A DNA stretch of 64,000 nucleotides, from assembly GCF_964340395.1 (NCBI RefSeq), contig NC_135560.1:5104498-5168497 (forward strand), written 5' to 3'. How positions within the stretch are numbered: the stretch's first letter is position 1; each line of letters opens with the position of its first letter. A program made the translations under genes and the position numbers. This stretch comes from Glandiceps talaboti. Lineage: Eukaryota > Hemichordata > Enteropneusta > Spengelidae. Under the pieces are notes generated by a model. The model was given only the letters and a program-made list of their open reading frames with translations. It did not search any database and was not told where the DNA came from. Of the stretch, positions 18,701-30,540 are shown in pieces.

Positions 18701-19081
18701 AATCAATCATATTCAAAAAACATTACGATTTCATCAACTTTTAATAATCACATTCTTGGGTTTTCGTATTCATCTTGGGTCCATCCTAAAGTGAATTAAT
18801 CAAAGTATTTATTGAAACAACATCCATTCGAATTGTAACATTTACAAAATCCTTAAACAAAACTTCTAACATCTAATATTCCAGTGTGTAATGTGGTTCA
18901 TAAATTGCATGAGCATCGTTCTACATCATGGCATTGTGAAATTAATTCACAACAAGTTTCTATGTCATTCATTCTCAAGTGTTCGACATACGAGTCAAAA
19001 CACTCAAAATTGCTATTACTTTGCCTAAGCTTTCACAAAATATAAAACAATAGACAATAAATTTACCTATTGAATGATTGT
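18701..19081. other. No clear gene; weak minus-strand exon candidate
   Basis: On the minus strand, AATTCACTTTAG near 18787 is followed by a frame reading WTQDEYENPRM and a stop. Segment C has a related block near 42900-42940. This is weak evidence only. Confidence 0.2.
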
Positions 19082-19362
19082 AATGTTTACGCTCAAAATT
19101 GCAATTACTTACTCTGACCTTTTAAAAATATTACTTCGATATTATAATTATGTTACTCCCCGAAATATTACTTAATTGGTCTAGAAAGTACTCGTGAACT
19201 AAGGTTGTCACTACTCGTCATGTGATTAGTATTCACAAGGCCAAACCCCTCCCCTTTAGATAACTTGTATTTTCCATGGATGAAGGAAGAGAAAAATGTT
19301 GTCCAATAACATCTTGATGAAATTCATGTCGACTAATTTTGAAATTAAGAATGTTGACTCAC

Positions 19363-19445
19363 TTCTGTGGTGTTTAGAGTCGTTGTCACATCCATCCAGC
19401 TCCCCAGCTCCGTCCGGTATTCGTACCATCTTCCGTGGCCTTGTC
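19363..19445 (-). other. Duplicated exon-like block, copy 1
   Basis: Minus strand: acceptor TTCACGTTAG, 83 nt, donor GTGAGT. Two frames are open. One reads QGHGRWYEYRTELGSWMDV; the other, TRPRKMVRIPDGAGELDG, would splice in frame to the 18161 exon. No family is recognised. Differences among copies include non-synonymous changes in either frame, so selection is not evident. Confidence 0.3.
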
Positions 19446-19797
19446 CTAACGTGAATAAATAAAAAATAAAAAAGAGAATAAATTTATTTATTCAATGAAA
19501 TAAAATTCATTCAAATTGTAATGTTTACGTTCAAAATTACAATTACTTACTCTGACCTTTTAAAAATATTACTTCGATATTATAATTATGTTACTCCCCG
19601 AAATATTACTTAACTGATCTAGAAAGTATTCGTGAACTAAGGTCACTACTCGTCATGTGATTAGTATTCACAAGGCCAAACCCCTCCCCTTTAGATAACT
19701 TGTATTTTCCATGGATGAAGGAAGAGAAAAATGTTGTCCAATAACATCTTGATGAAATTCATGTCGACTAATTTTGAAATTAAGAATGTTGACTCAC

Positions 19798-19880
19798 TTC
19801 TGTGGCGTTTAGAGTTGTTGTCACATCCATCCAGCTCCCCAGCTCCGTCCGGTCTTCGTACCATCTTCCGTGGCCTTGTC
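19798..19880 (-). other. Duplicated exon-like block, copy 2
   Basis: Same 83-bp length, acceptor TTCACGTTAG and donor GTGAGT as copy 1, with a few substitutions (for example Tyr to Asp in the QGHGRWYEY frame). Confidence 0.3.
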
Positions 19881-20228
19881 CTAACGTGAATAAATAAAAA
19901 AGAGAATAAATTTATTTATTCAATGAAATAAAATTCATTCAAGTTATAATGTTTACGTTCAAAATTACAATTACTTACTCTGACCTTTTAAAAATATTAC
20001 TTCGATATTATAATTATGTTACTCCCCGAAATATTACTTAATTGAGCTAGAAAGTACTCATGAACTAAGGTTGTCACTACTTGTCATGTGATTAGCATTC
20101 ACAAGGCCAAACCCCTCCCCCTTACAAAACTTGTATTTTCCATGGATGAAGGAAGAGAAAAATGTTGTCCAATAACATCTTGATGAAATTCATGACAACT
20201 AATTTTGAAATTAAGAATGTTGACTCAC

Positions 20229-20311
20229 TTCTGTGGCGTTTAGAGTTGTTGTCACATCCATCCAGCTCCCCAGCTCCGTCCGGTATTCGTACCATCTTCT
20301 GTGGCCTTGTC
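20229..20311 (-). other. Duplicated exon-like block, copy 3
   Basis: 83 bp, acceptor TTCGCATTAG, donor GTGAGT. The CpG in the acceptor region is changed relative to copies 1, 2 and 4. Confidence 0.3.
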
Positions 20312-20667
20312 CTAATGCGAATAAATAAAAAATAAAAAAGAGAATAAATTTATTTATTCAATGAAATAAAATTCATTCAAATGGTAATGTTTACGTTCCA
20401 AATTACAATTACTTAACTCTGACCTTTTAAAAATATTACTTTGATATTATAACTATGGTACTCCCCGAAATATTACTTAATTGGTCTAGAAAGTACTCGT
20501 GAACTAAGGTTGTCACTACTCGTCATGTGATTAGTATTCACAAGGCCAAACCCCTCCCCTTTAGATAACTTGTATTTTCCATGGATGAAGGAAGAGAAAA
20601 ATGTTGTCCAATAACATCTTGATGAAATTCATGTCGACTAATTATGAAATTAAGAATGTTGACTCAC

Positions 20668-20750
20668 TTCTGTGGCGTTTAGAGTCGTTGTCACATCCAT
20701 CCAGCTCCCCAGCTCCGTCCGGTCTTCGTACCATCTTCCGTTGCCTTGTC
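20668..20750 (-). other. Duplicated exon-like block, copy 4
   Basis: 83 bp, acceptor TTCACGTTAG and donor GTGAGT retained. His to Asn in the QGHGRWYEY frame. Confidence 0.3.
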
Positions 20751-20997
20751 CTAACGTGAATAAATGAAAAAGAGAATAAATTTATTTATTTAATGAAATA
20801 AAATTCATTCAAATTGTAATGTTTACGCTCAAAATTATAATTACTTACTCTGACCTTTTAAAAATATTACTGCGATATTATAATTCAGTGTCATTTTGTT
20901 TAATTACTGCCCTAAACCATTGCCAAGTCTGTCTTACGGCACCCCTGTACATTAATGGTATATCTCAGCATCTCGCTACGGATGCTTGGTCATTGGA

Positions 20998-21357
20998 GTC
21001 ATGATGGGTGAATGGTTAGCATGACCGGCTTGGAATCTACAGGTTGCAGGTTCGAGCCCTGTCGCTGCCTGCTGTTTGTTTCTGAGTGGCTAAAGTCCTT
21101 GGGCAAGATTTGAACCACGACTGTGCTTCAGTCAACCCAGCTGTATAATTGGGGACCTGGTAGGATGTAGGTTGCAATGTGAAGGCTTTAATCCTATGCG
21201 CTGAAATGGCTGCAATGGATTGTATGCTCCCCGGGGAGTTGAGGAAGACTAAAGGGCCGTTGTGCCGTTGTGATCCGAGCCAGGGGTAATAAATTGTAAA
21301 GCGCTTTGAGCACGGTGTGGGAAAGCGCTATATAAGAACCCAACATTATTATTATTT
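20998..21357 (+). mobile_element. tRNA-derived SINE
   Basis: The head is tRNA-like, with an A-box-like GAATGGTTAGCATGACC and a good B box, GGTTCGAGCCC (21049-21059). The body contains AGTCCTTGGGCAAGA and GGGGACCTGGTAGGATGTAG. The tail AAAGCGCTTTGAGCACGG then GCGCTATATAAGAACCCAA ends in (ATT)n. This head-body-tail layout and the GCGCTATATAA tail are characteristic of widespread marine-invertebrate SINEs. Pol III transcription from the A and B boxes is inferred. Confidence 0.88.
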
Positions 21358-21519
21358 ACTTTGCACTGTCCCACTGAAGTTTACATGTCACAGTAGTTGG
21401 CTATAGTTTGAGCCAAATTTCTGAATTTAGTGTTCATTTGGGACTGGTTTGCCTTTTAAAGATCTTTCACGATATCTCCCAACTTCACAGTCGGTTTCAG
21501 CCATTTTATTTGCATCACT

Positions 21520-21834
21520 ATGTCGTTCCAGGCCAGGGATGAGCAACAGTCAGATGTTCAGGATTCGGAAGCAGTTGATAATTTTGGTCAAGTTACGATC
21601 GAACCAAAGACTTTCGCTGAATTAGGTGCGAAGCCAGAGTTAACACGATCTAAGAAGACAACTCAGGTTAGAAGACAAGGTACCAAAGTTCAGGGGCAGC
21701 TCGACGAACTATAGGGTCAAGTGCAAGTGTTAACCAGTCAGTTATACGCCTTCATGAACATTTCCCGCCAGAAGAGTGACTTCACTATGGAGCCAGTCGT
21801 TCAGTCGCATGACGCAACAGCAGCGATGGAGTGA
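21520..21834 (+). pseudogene. Short ORF with one in-frame TAG, function unknown
   Basis: ATG at 21520 opens MSFQARDEQQSDVQDSEAVD and reads to TAG at 21712-21714. The same frame continues for another 39 codons (GQVQVLTSQLYAFMNISRQK...) to TGA at 21834. The 104-codon frame is hydrophilic, Gln-rich and fairly GC-balanced. It could be the start of a retroelement gag-like ORF, but no motif proves it. Confidence 0.35.
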
Positions 21835-22189
21835 CACATTGTCCTTTTAACGACTAAGCACCCAGAGACCAAATGAAAAAGTGACATTTTGAGGTTGTCT
21901 CTACCAGTGCATTTTACGCCACATTGAGTCATGTTAATTTGTCTGGTTCGCAGTTACCCATAGTGTGCCTAATATTAGCAGTTCCATTCATTTTCGTTCT
22001 GAGTCATGTAACCTTTTTTACCGACCGTATACATGTGTTGCCTTTGATGATTTGAGCAATGCACTCATTTTATTAACCTTTTGTCAAAGTTTCTGTCAGT
22101 ACACTTCTTGGCTGTGCCAGTTCGTATCTTCTTCTTGCCAGGTGGCAATATTTTGTAGTCGAATTTTTTTTTTACTAGTTGTGGATTAC
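21835..22189. other. No gene recognised
   Basis: A short stretch between the small ORF and the minisatellite. Its open frames have no domain. Confidence 0.5.
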
Positions 22190-23525
22190 AATAGATAAAA
22201 ATATAGAGAAGTTCTAGTTTACTATAAATACAAATACAGCCTAGTTGTAGTTTACTGTGCATACAAGAATAGCCTAGTGTAGATTACTATGTAGATTACT
22301 ACAGGGACAGACTAGTTGAAGTTTTTTCTAGATACAAATATAGACAAGTTGTAATTTACCATACATACAAGTATAGTCTAGGTATAGCTTACTGTGCACA
22401 CGAGTGCAAACTATTTGTACTTTACATGTCTACATACAAGTATAGACAAGTTGTACCTTACTGTAGATACAAGTATACACAAGTTATATTTTACTGCAGA
22501 TACAAGTATCGAATAGTTGTGATTTACTGTAGATTCAAGTATAGGCCATTTGTAATTTACTGCAGATACAAGTATAGACCTGTGTTTGTTAACTATAGAT
22601 AAAAGTATAGACTAGTTTTAATATTCTGTAGACAAAAGTATAGACTATATGTACTCTACTTTAGGTACAAATATAGAGTAGTAGTAGTTTACTCTAAAAC
22701 ATGTATAGACTTGTAGTGGTTTACTCTAAAACATGTATAGACTAGTTTAATGTATATTCAAATACAGCCTATTTACAGTTTACTATATATACATAAATGT
22801 ATAGAAACGTTGTACTTTACTATCGATACACACACACAATAGTTGTAGTTTACTGTAGTTACAAATATAGGCAAATTGTACAATACTGTAGCCACAAGTA
22901 TAGACTAGTTGTAGTGTATTGTAGATACAAGTATAGACTAGTTGTAGTTTACTGTTGATTCAAGTATAGACACATTGTGGTTTATTGCAGATACAAGTAT
23001 AGATAAGTTCTAGTTTATTGTAGATGCAAGCATAGATACGCTGTAGTTTTTGGTATTAAAAGTATAGACAAGATGTAGTTTCCTGTATATACAAGTATGG
23101 ACTAGTTTTAGTTTACTGTAGATACCATTATAGGCTAGTTGTAGTTTACTGTAGATACTAGTATAGGCTAGTTGTAGTTTACTGTGATACTAGTATAGAC
23201 TAGTTGTAGTTTACTGTGATACAAGTATAGACTAGTTGTAGTTTACTGTGATACAAGTATAGACTAGTTGTAGTTTACTGTGATATAAGTATAGACTAGT
23301 TGTAGTTTACTGTGATACTAGTATAGACTAGTTGTAGTTTAATTACTGTGATACAAGTATAGACTAGTTGTAGTTTATTGTGATACAAGTATAGACTAGT
23401 TGTAGTTTACTGTGATATAAGTATAGACTAGTTGTAGTTTACTGTAGATACTAGTATAGGCTAGTTGTAGTTTACTGTGATACTAGTATAGACTAGTTGT
23501 AGTTTACTGTGATACAAGTATTACA
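22190..23525. repeat. Minisatellite of 32-40 bp
   Basis: About 35 copies of a unit containing GATACAAGTATAGACTAGTT then GTAGTTTACTGT. Units are degenerate at the low-coordinate end and almost identical from 23100 on, where the period shortens to about 32-33 bp. CTAGT and ACTAG elements make each unit partly self-complementary. Confidence 0.93.
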
Positions 23526-24423
23526 TTTGGGAATGTTTGTGTTCTAAAAATGCGTCGAAGCGAACACTAGCATTTACGCATTTCAACTATTGCAGCAAGT
23601 ACTGATGGGTAATCTGCACAAGCTGAGCATGCACACATCAGACGAAATTAGCGCGCGCAGTGACCAGACAACATAACTTGTGCAGACGGACACTGTGCAG
23701 TTTGCTGGCATGTCATGGTTTTCCCTTGGTCAATTCGGAGTGGAATTCTGTGACAACACAAAGACGTTGTGTGAAAGCTGTTACACAATGAACTAAAGCA
23801 TACTGTGAGTATTGTATATGATGGCAAAATGACATAATTAATTTTAAAATGTGAACCCAGTGTGGACTGCATGACTGTGGCCCGCTAGGCATTGTGATAT
23901 GCCTTTGATTGTGCCGATTTTCATAGCTTAACCACAAAATAACTCTTCCTCGCAGTATTGTGTGTAACCTAATGGCCTAATGTTATTATAGTGATATAAT
24001 TTTGTTGTTGTCTCTAGACTCTTGCAAATTATGTGGCAATTTTACACCATTCCATTATTTTTTATTTCTCTGTTTGCATGCGTCTCAGTAGAGATGAATG
24101 TCACGTGACTTGATGAACTCGCCACTGAACACTTGTGTTCTTGTCATGAACATTACCGTTCTACCCTGTTCGACTTCGTTAGTGATGGTGCTTTTGCAGA
24201 AGTGTGATCTAGGCTTTTAATGAGTCAGTAAATTTGAAATTTATGAAATAGCTCCGGTTATTTTCTCGTGGCTACATGTATGACCTACATACATTGTATA
24301 TGTATTTGTTAACTGTGTAAGACATTGATTTTTGTTAAAGTTGTAACTTGCGCATTGCCACTGGCACGTGTTGGTACTTACTAGATACCGTTCCAAATCT
24401 ACATTGGTTTTATTTTGTTAATC
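23526..24423. other. Leader region of the transposase relic, no clear gene
   Basis: No domain was seen. The minisatellite ends abruptly at about 23520, and this region may be the 5' part of the DNA transposon at 24424-27110. Terminal inverted repeats were not found. Confidence 0.35.
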
Positions 24424-25706
24424 ATGGGGGAACCTATATTTAAATGCTGTTTATGTCCATATTCTGATCATTTGTTTAAATCCTTCAACAGGCACTTTGT
24501 ACGTTTCCACAAAAATGATCCAAATTTTTCTATAGCTTGCTGCATAGATTCATCATGTGCATATACAACTACTTGTTGGGCAAATTATAGGGTTCATATT
24601 CATAGGAAACACAAGCATTTAAACACTGAGACTGTTGGTAATGACATTGATTCACATGAAGACACTGGTGTTCTCCCTTTTGTAAGACAGCCAGATGCTA
24701 ATCACTTCAATACCATGTTTACTCTGAGTTTAGAATCAGAGCATAATGTTTCCTAAACTGGTATTGACAATATTGTGTCAACAGCAAACACTTCAGTTCA
24801 TAGCCACATAGAATTGTACAGAAAACAAATTACAGAAAAATTGGAGAGTATTGGAATTGACTCTCATGTAATTGATGATACTGATATTGACACAGGTTTG
24901 GAATTATTTTCCAGTGATGCAAAAAGGAAAGTGTTCTATAAAAAGAAACTAGAAACACTAGTTGAGCCACAGGGAATAATAATAGGTGAAAAATTTGTAA
25001 CAAAGAATGGTACAATTCAAACAATTCCAAGGTTAGGGTACATTATTCCATTCAAACAAAGTCTGAAGCAGCTATTACTCTTGCCTGAAATCTGGGAACA
25101 TGTACAAACTCCCCATATGTCATCTGATGAATTTATGTATGACATTTGTGATGGAGACTATGTGAAAACATATCCAATAATTGTAAATGATAGGCAGGCA
25201 CTTTTTATACTGAATTGTGATGACTTTGAAATTGTAAATCCATTGGGAAGTCATGTCAAAAAGCACAAACTAATAATATTCTATTTAGCTTGGCTAATAT
25301 TCCTCCCGAATACAGATCTAAACTGTGTGCAATACAGCTCCTGGCAGTGTGTAGGGCAAAAGATATTATAAATGCTGATTCAGAACGAAAGTTGCTCTCT
25401 AATTTTATAAGTACAATGGTTGAAATGAAAACTGATGGCTTAGTAATGGATTTACATGGTGTAAGACATACTGTAAGGGGAGCACTTGTCATTGCTCCTG
25501 CATGCCAACACTCTTGCATCTAATTGGCTAGGAAAATTTAAGGAGGGGGTTTCATTTGCCCTGAAAAATTGCAGGAGATGTGAGGTGGAGGCTTCAAACA
25601 TAAAAAATGTGTTTGATGAAAGGCAAGTCGTGCTAAGAAGCAGAGAGACGCATTTTTACCTCCCGTAAGGGTACGGGAGGTATTAAAAGGGGAAGGTGTG
25701 TCTGTG

Positions 25707-25737
<31 letters not shown>

Positions 25738-27110
25738 GTGTCTGTGTCATCATTTTCTAAAAATCGGCTGGCTCAATTGTAATGAAATTTGGGATATATA
25801 ATCTTTAGGGTAATAGCTAGACCTGATTAGGTTTTGAGCTAGATCTGTTAATGTTTAATTAGAGAAATTTGCATATTAATGAAATCAACTAATTACGCAA
25901 TAAGACTGCATACATTTCAATATAATTTAGTATATTCGTTAAACATAACAACATACATTTGTCCTATAAAATTTATTGATGTATCTTACAGCGTTAATGA
26001 ATAATTTGCATAATTAATTATTTTTGGTAATTAGGCTATATCTTAAGAATACATACTTCAAATTCAACATATTTTAGTACATACGTTAACCATAAGAAAA
26101 CACATATGTCCTATCAAGTTTGTTGATGCACCATATAGTGTTAATGAATAATTTGCATAATTAATGATTTTCGGTAATAAGGCTATATCTTAAGACTGCA
26201 TACTTCAATTTCAATACAATTTAGTACATACGTTAACCATAACAAAGCTGATATGTCCTATAAAATCTTTTGTATAGCTTAGTTTTAATGAAAAATTTGC
26301 AAATTAATGATTTTAGGTAACTAGGTTGTGTCTTAAAAATGCAAGCTTCAAATTTCGTATAATATGATACGTACATCAACCATAATCATACGCACCTGTC
26401 CTATGAAGTTTGTTGCTACAACTTTTTCCTTTAATGAGTATTTTGAATAATGAACGATATTCAAGCAGTATCATACACTCTTACATACATTAACCTAAGA
26501 AAGCATGCTTGTCCAAAAACAAAGCCTGTTACCATAGTTTTTTTAGTTTAATGAGTTAGTTGCATAATTAGTGATTCCCTTACGGGAGGCATTCAGTTTA
26601 AATCTGGTGATAGATGTAATGACCTCTTGCAAATGCGTAAGAAAGCCAGGATGTACTGGAGTAAGTTATGGGGATTAAATGGTAGCAGTGAACTTCTAAA
26701 GTTACAACATTTTGACATGCTTTCTGGCCTAGTTCAAGACCCAATGCATGTTCTATTAGAAGGGGTTGTCCCTCATGAGCTGTCACATGCACTCTTTAGA
26801 TTTATATATGTACAGTCTCTATTCACATAAAAGTGGTTAAATACAGCAGTTGGAGGATTTCCCTTTTCATATTTGCATATTAGTTCCAGACCAGAGAGAA
26901 TAGAGAAGAAGCACATTGATGGTTGTGGAACAATAAAGAAAAGCGCATCAGCCATGCTAACACTTGTCCATACTCTTCCTATCATTATTGGGCATCGGAT
27001 ACCTCATGATGACATCTATTGGAAAAATACTTCTGGTACAAATTGTACTATTTTGCACATTGTCGTATTGTACAAGGGAGACAGCAATGTATTTGAAAAC
27101 TCTCATAGCT
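24424..27110 (+). pseudogene. Animal CACTA/EnSpm-like transposase, zinc-finger type, broken
   Basis: ATG at 24424 (MGEPIFKCCLCPYSDHLF). The N-terminus has paired C2H2-type fingers (CCLCPYS...H...H, then CCIDSSC...H-x4-H). Next come IVNPLGSHVKKHKLIIFYL, ANIPPEYRSKLCAIQLLAV, TDGLVMDLHGVRHTVRGAL and NWLGKFKEGVSFALKNCRRC. After an insertion there is VQDPMHVLLEGVVPHELSHA, similar to the DPMH motif of CACTA (TNP2-type) transposases, then SSRPERIEKKHIDGCG. Breaks seen: TAA at 24754-24756, frame changes near 25290 and 25500, a 0.94-kb insertion at about 25655-26592, and TAA at 26828-26830. It is cut off after about 27110. The assignment to this family is from motif memory. Confidence 0.7.
25655..26592 (+). 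mobile_element. Hairpin-ended non-autonomous element inside the transposase
   Basis: The left end is a perfect hairpin: stem ACCTCCCGTA, loop AGGG, stem TACGGGAGGT (25658-25681). The right end (about 26576-26590) is CCCTTACGGGAGG, the inverted copy of CCTCCCGTAAGGG. Just inside the left end lie (TCTG)n at 25697-25745 and AAATCGGCTGGCTCAATTG. About five core repeats of 137-147 bp follow, each with AATTTGCATAATTAATGA-like and CCATAA--A--CA-ATGTCCTAT sequence. GCATT occurs at both flanks (25650-25654, 26589-26593), but the second overlaps the terminal repeat, so the target duplication is uncertain. The layout matches HINE/pearl-type elements; the class is inferred. Confidence 0.8.
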
Positions 27111-27906
27111 GAATACCTATACAATTTTAAATCACTGTATCCCAGCGGAAATCCCGGATACTCGACTCAGTCAGCTGTAAGAAAAGAAAAATGCCGCGAT
27201 ATCGGTATGGAGAATAGACGGGAAAGCAAGACACCAAGTTTATTAATCTTTCGCTACACTGTATCAAATCTATAAATATGTGTTGACTTGTATGAACTAG
27301 GGCAACGTCACACACAATAGTCCAGAGATGCAACTACTACAAATACGAAGAGCGTAGACAAACGCAATGGGCAAATTCATATCCAATTAGTTTCATGTAT
27401 TAGGAAAAAAAATAATCTTTTAGAAAATAATCAGAAAATTCAGGTAATTTTATGTTTTAGGTACTTCTGTTTGAAAAGTTTATGGACACCTTTATAATTA
27501 CTTGGTTTTACACGATTATAATTCATGAAATATCACTGAAATGAATTTGATAGGAGATAAGTGATTTAGGACCAGGATTTAGGTGCAAAATATATTGTCG
27601 CTACCTGACAGTACTAGACTTGATGATGGGTGTAATAATGCTAATAATGTAGGTCAATCGCCTACCTTAGTTTTTCATCTCTTTCATCTTCCCTTTTGTT
27701 CTAATTTTTTCTGTGATTGATTTTTTGTTTCGTTATTTAAACTTATAATAAGCATCGACCATACGAATATCATTTGATTAATTTACCTTTTCATGTCAAT
27801 ATATTACCAATTGTTATTTTTTATTTCAATTTTTATATCTTTATTCAAACTAACAAAACAGAGATAATAGGTATTTATGATTTTCAAACATTATATTTAT
27901 GCTTAG
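27111..27906. other. No gene recognised
   Basis: AT-rich sequence between the transposase relic and the first coiled-coil exon. Confidence 0.45.
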
Positions 27907-28576
27907 ACGAGAAAGTTGAAGGGGAAACTGGAAGAAGCACAAAGTACTGTAACTTTTCTCCTCCGGGAACAAAAGAAAAAAATACACAGATACAAGAACT
28001 AGAAAAGTTGAACAAAGTCCAAGCAGACACACAGGCTAAAGTAAAGATATGTCATTGTAATAGGATATGAAACGTTGTGACTGAAAATAAGATATGGAAA
28101 TGAATTGAAGTTTTATGGAATGAATGAATGAATGAATGAATGAATGAATGAATGAATGAATGAATGAATGAATGAATGAATGAATGAAAAAGAATTCTTC
28201 CACTCATTTATTGGCAGTTACAAAGAGTCAAAGAATCACGAGACAAATTAATACTAAACGGAAGAAAACGTCAGAGTGATTTTGCAATGATGTGGAGACA
28301 GAGGTAAGTATTCAAAATCATGTCGATTTATACTATTAAATGTTGCTGGTCGGCATTATCAGTATTACTGATAAATGCCTTAAAGGAAACAAAGCTATAT
28401 ACCTCGCATGTCTTTACAACTGTCGACATTTTTAGGGCGTTTGCAGTTGAAATTTACTAAGACGAACCTAGCAGAAATGCAAGAAGTGAATGAAGATTAA
28501 AGAAATCATGTACAGTTAGAGGAGGTGTTTTTAAATAACAGTGAACTTGACGTTGACTGAAGTACAAAAGGAACAG
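27907..28576 (+). pseudogene. Coiled-coil gene, exon set copy 1 (degenerate)
   Basis: Three exon-like blocks with AG/GT borders. 27907-28040 reads TRKLKGKLEEAQSTVTFLLR and, after a frame change, TQIQELEKLNKVQADTQAKV. 28218-28303 reads LQRVKESRDKLILNGRKRQS and on to donor GTAAGTA. 28447-28576 reads LKFTKTNLAEMQEVNED, then stops. Heptad-like Leu/Lys/Glu patterns indicate a coiled coil. The second copy lies 1.6 kb downstream with different lesions. A (TGAA)n microsatellite sits in the first intron (28115-28187). The family is not recognised. Confidence 0.5.
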
Positions 28577-29549
28577 GTAATTAGTAGGATAATATTAGAG
28601 TTGTTTCAGTATAACTAAGGACTGTTCACTTTCTCCTTGGTATTCGTTGGATTTTTTTCATCGATACCATAAAAAACTTATAGCCCCGCCCTTCACTAAT
28701 CCACGTACGTAACCAAGGAAACATTTTAGAACTTTTCATGTATTTTTCATGCGCAAACGTTCTATAAGTAATCGTTTTTTTCTTTTGATCAATTCATTCT
28801 TTATCTCATCGCGTGTCTCTCGTATGTATTTGGGATAACGAATATTCAACTAATGTGATTATAATGATTTCAACATTTTCACTTTTATTTAGATTTAATG
28901 ATTATTATACGTCATAACTTTTACAACTTTGTGAGGACGAGGATGATCATGACGTCACATATGTGTATACATTACGTCGACTTGGCAACCGCATCTCACT
29001 TGCTGTTTGTCCGTCAAGTTGTACCGAGTATTTCAAGTGCGAACCCCAGATGTATACGTATTGAGAAAAAATGCCTTGCTTACGAATAAAGAAGTCGAAG
29101 GTAAGGACAGTTCTAGATTTTTGTTCTTCTGAATTATAACGCATTTTCTTTTTGCTGTATTATATTTTCTCCTAACTTTAATTTCATCGTTCCTTTTTAC
29201 CAGTGTAGTAATCCTAATAAACAATGTGTCAATCAAAATGATATCATTCACTTTGATAATTTTTTTATTTTTCCTTTCACTCAATACCAGAAAATTATTA
29301 AAATATTTAGTTTTTCATCTCTTTCAGCTCCCATTTCTTAGTTGTTTTCGGTCTTCGATAGCTTTGTTCCGTTAATTAAACTTAAGAGTTATATTTTATT
29401 TTGAACTACGAACATAACATTTAGGAAATTACGCTTAACGTGTTGATATATTACCAATGACTTTTTATTTTAATATTCATATCTCTATTATACTAACAAT
29501 GTAAAAAAAGGGAGATGTTAGGTATTTCTATTTTTCAAACATGTTTTAG
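28577..29549. other. Intron-like spacer between duplicated exon sets
   Basis: It contains TAACTAAGGACTGTTCACTT (about 28615), repeated at about 30280, so the duplication unit includes spacer. No other feature was seen. Confidence 0.5.
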
Positions 29550-30244
29550 ACGAGAAAGTTGAAGGAGAAACTGGAAGAGGCACAAATGACGATAATTTTT
29601 TTCCTGGAACAAGTAAAAGAAAACGAACCAAGAACTAGAACAAGTCATGAATGCTTTCATACAAATCCAAGAAGACACGCAGGCTAAGGTAGGGACATGT
29701 CATTGTGATGGGATGATATGAAATGTGGTGACTGAAAATAAAATATGGGATTCCGAAATGAGTTATAGTGTAAATTGAACTATTTATGGAGTGAATAAAT
29801 GAATAATTTGGCAAATAATTTAATTAAAATGGAATGTTTCCCTTCATTTTTTGGCAGTTACAAAAGAATCGGAGAGTCAAGAGATACATTAATACTAAAC
29901 GGAGGGAAGCGACATAGTGAATTGGTCCGGAGGTTGTAAATTATCGATATTACATAGTGAATGTGTTATGATAGAGACAGAGGTAAACAATTTAAAATCT
30001 TAACTCATGTTGTCAGTCTGCATTTATCAGTAAGGCAAAAACTATATACGTCGAATGACTTTATAACTGTTGGTTGCTTTTATGTTTGCAGTTGAAAGTT
30101 AATAAGACGAATTTAACAGGAGTATAAGGCGTAAATGAAAGATTAAAGAAAGTATGTAAAGAATTAAATGGGAAGTTAGAAGAGGTGTTTTTAAAATATA
30201 GCGAACTTGAAGATGACAATAAAGTACAAAAGGAACAGGCCTAG
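29550..30244 (+). pseudogene. Coiled-coil gene, exon set copy 2 (degenerate)
   Basis: Blocks homologous to copy 1. 29550-29688 reads TRKLKEKLEEAQMTIIFFLE, then needs a frame change to read QEDTQAKV. 29858-29982 has lost its frame. 30092-30244 reads LKVNKTNLTGV, TAA, then VNERLKKVCKELNGKLEEVF and LKYSELEDDNKVQKEQ. Acceptors (TTTTAG, TTGGCAG, TTTGCAG) are kept. The last block shows the best-preserved coiled coil. Confidence 0.5.
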
Positions 30245-30540
30245 GTAATTAGGATGATATTAGATTTGTTCCAGTATAACTAAGGACTGTTCACTTTCTC
30301 CGTCCTGGTATTCGTTTGAGTTTTTTCAGCGATACCATAAAAAAACTTATAGCCCCGCCGGCCCCTCACTGATGCATGTGAAGGCTGAAAACATCGGTGA
30401 ACGTGAAAGAGAGAGGGGGGAGGAGCTTGATGCGTGCTGGAGGTGGAGGATGGACAAACTCACTACTCAAAACGAACTCACAGGAACCGAAATGAGATTC
30501 TAACGTCAATTTGGACGTTTACTTTCTATTTTGTGTCTAG

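Larger units (their letters stand above)
19082..20887. repeat. Tandem array of a ~435-bp unit (MITE + exon-like block), 4.2 copies
   Basis: Units start at 19082, 19520, 19948, 20386 and 20818 (partial), giving periods of 438, 428, 438 and 432 bp, and they look more than 93% identical. Each unit holds a palindromic MITE (19152-19310 in the first). Its inverted ends GTTACTCCCC and GTCCAATAAC enclose CACTACTCG. An 83-bp block with minus-strand splice signals follows. The same MITE family occurs at 62514-62666. Confidence 0.92.

Noticed and set aside
20998-21070. tRNA gene
   Set aside because: A and B boxes are present, but the head cannot fold as a full tRNA and is followed by the conserved SINE body and tail, so it is a SINE.
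28115-28187. Telomere-like repeat
   Set aside because: It is a simple (TGAA)n microsatellite, not TTAGGG.
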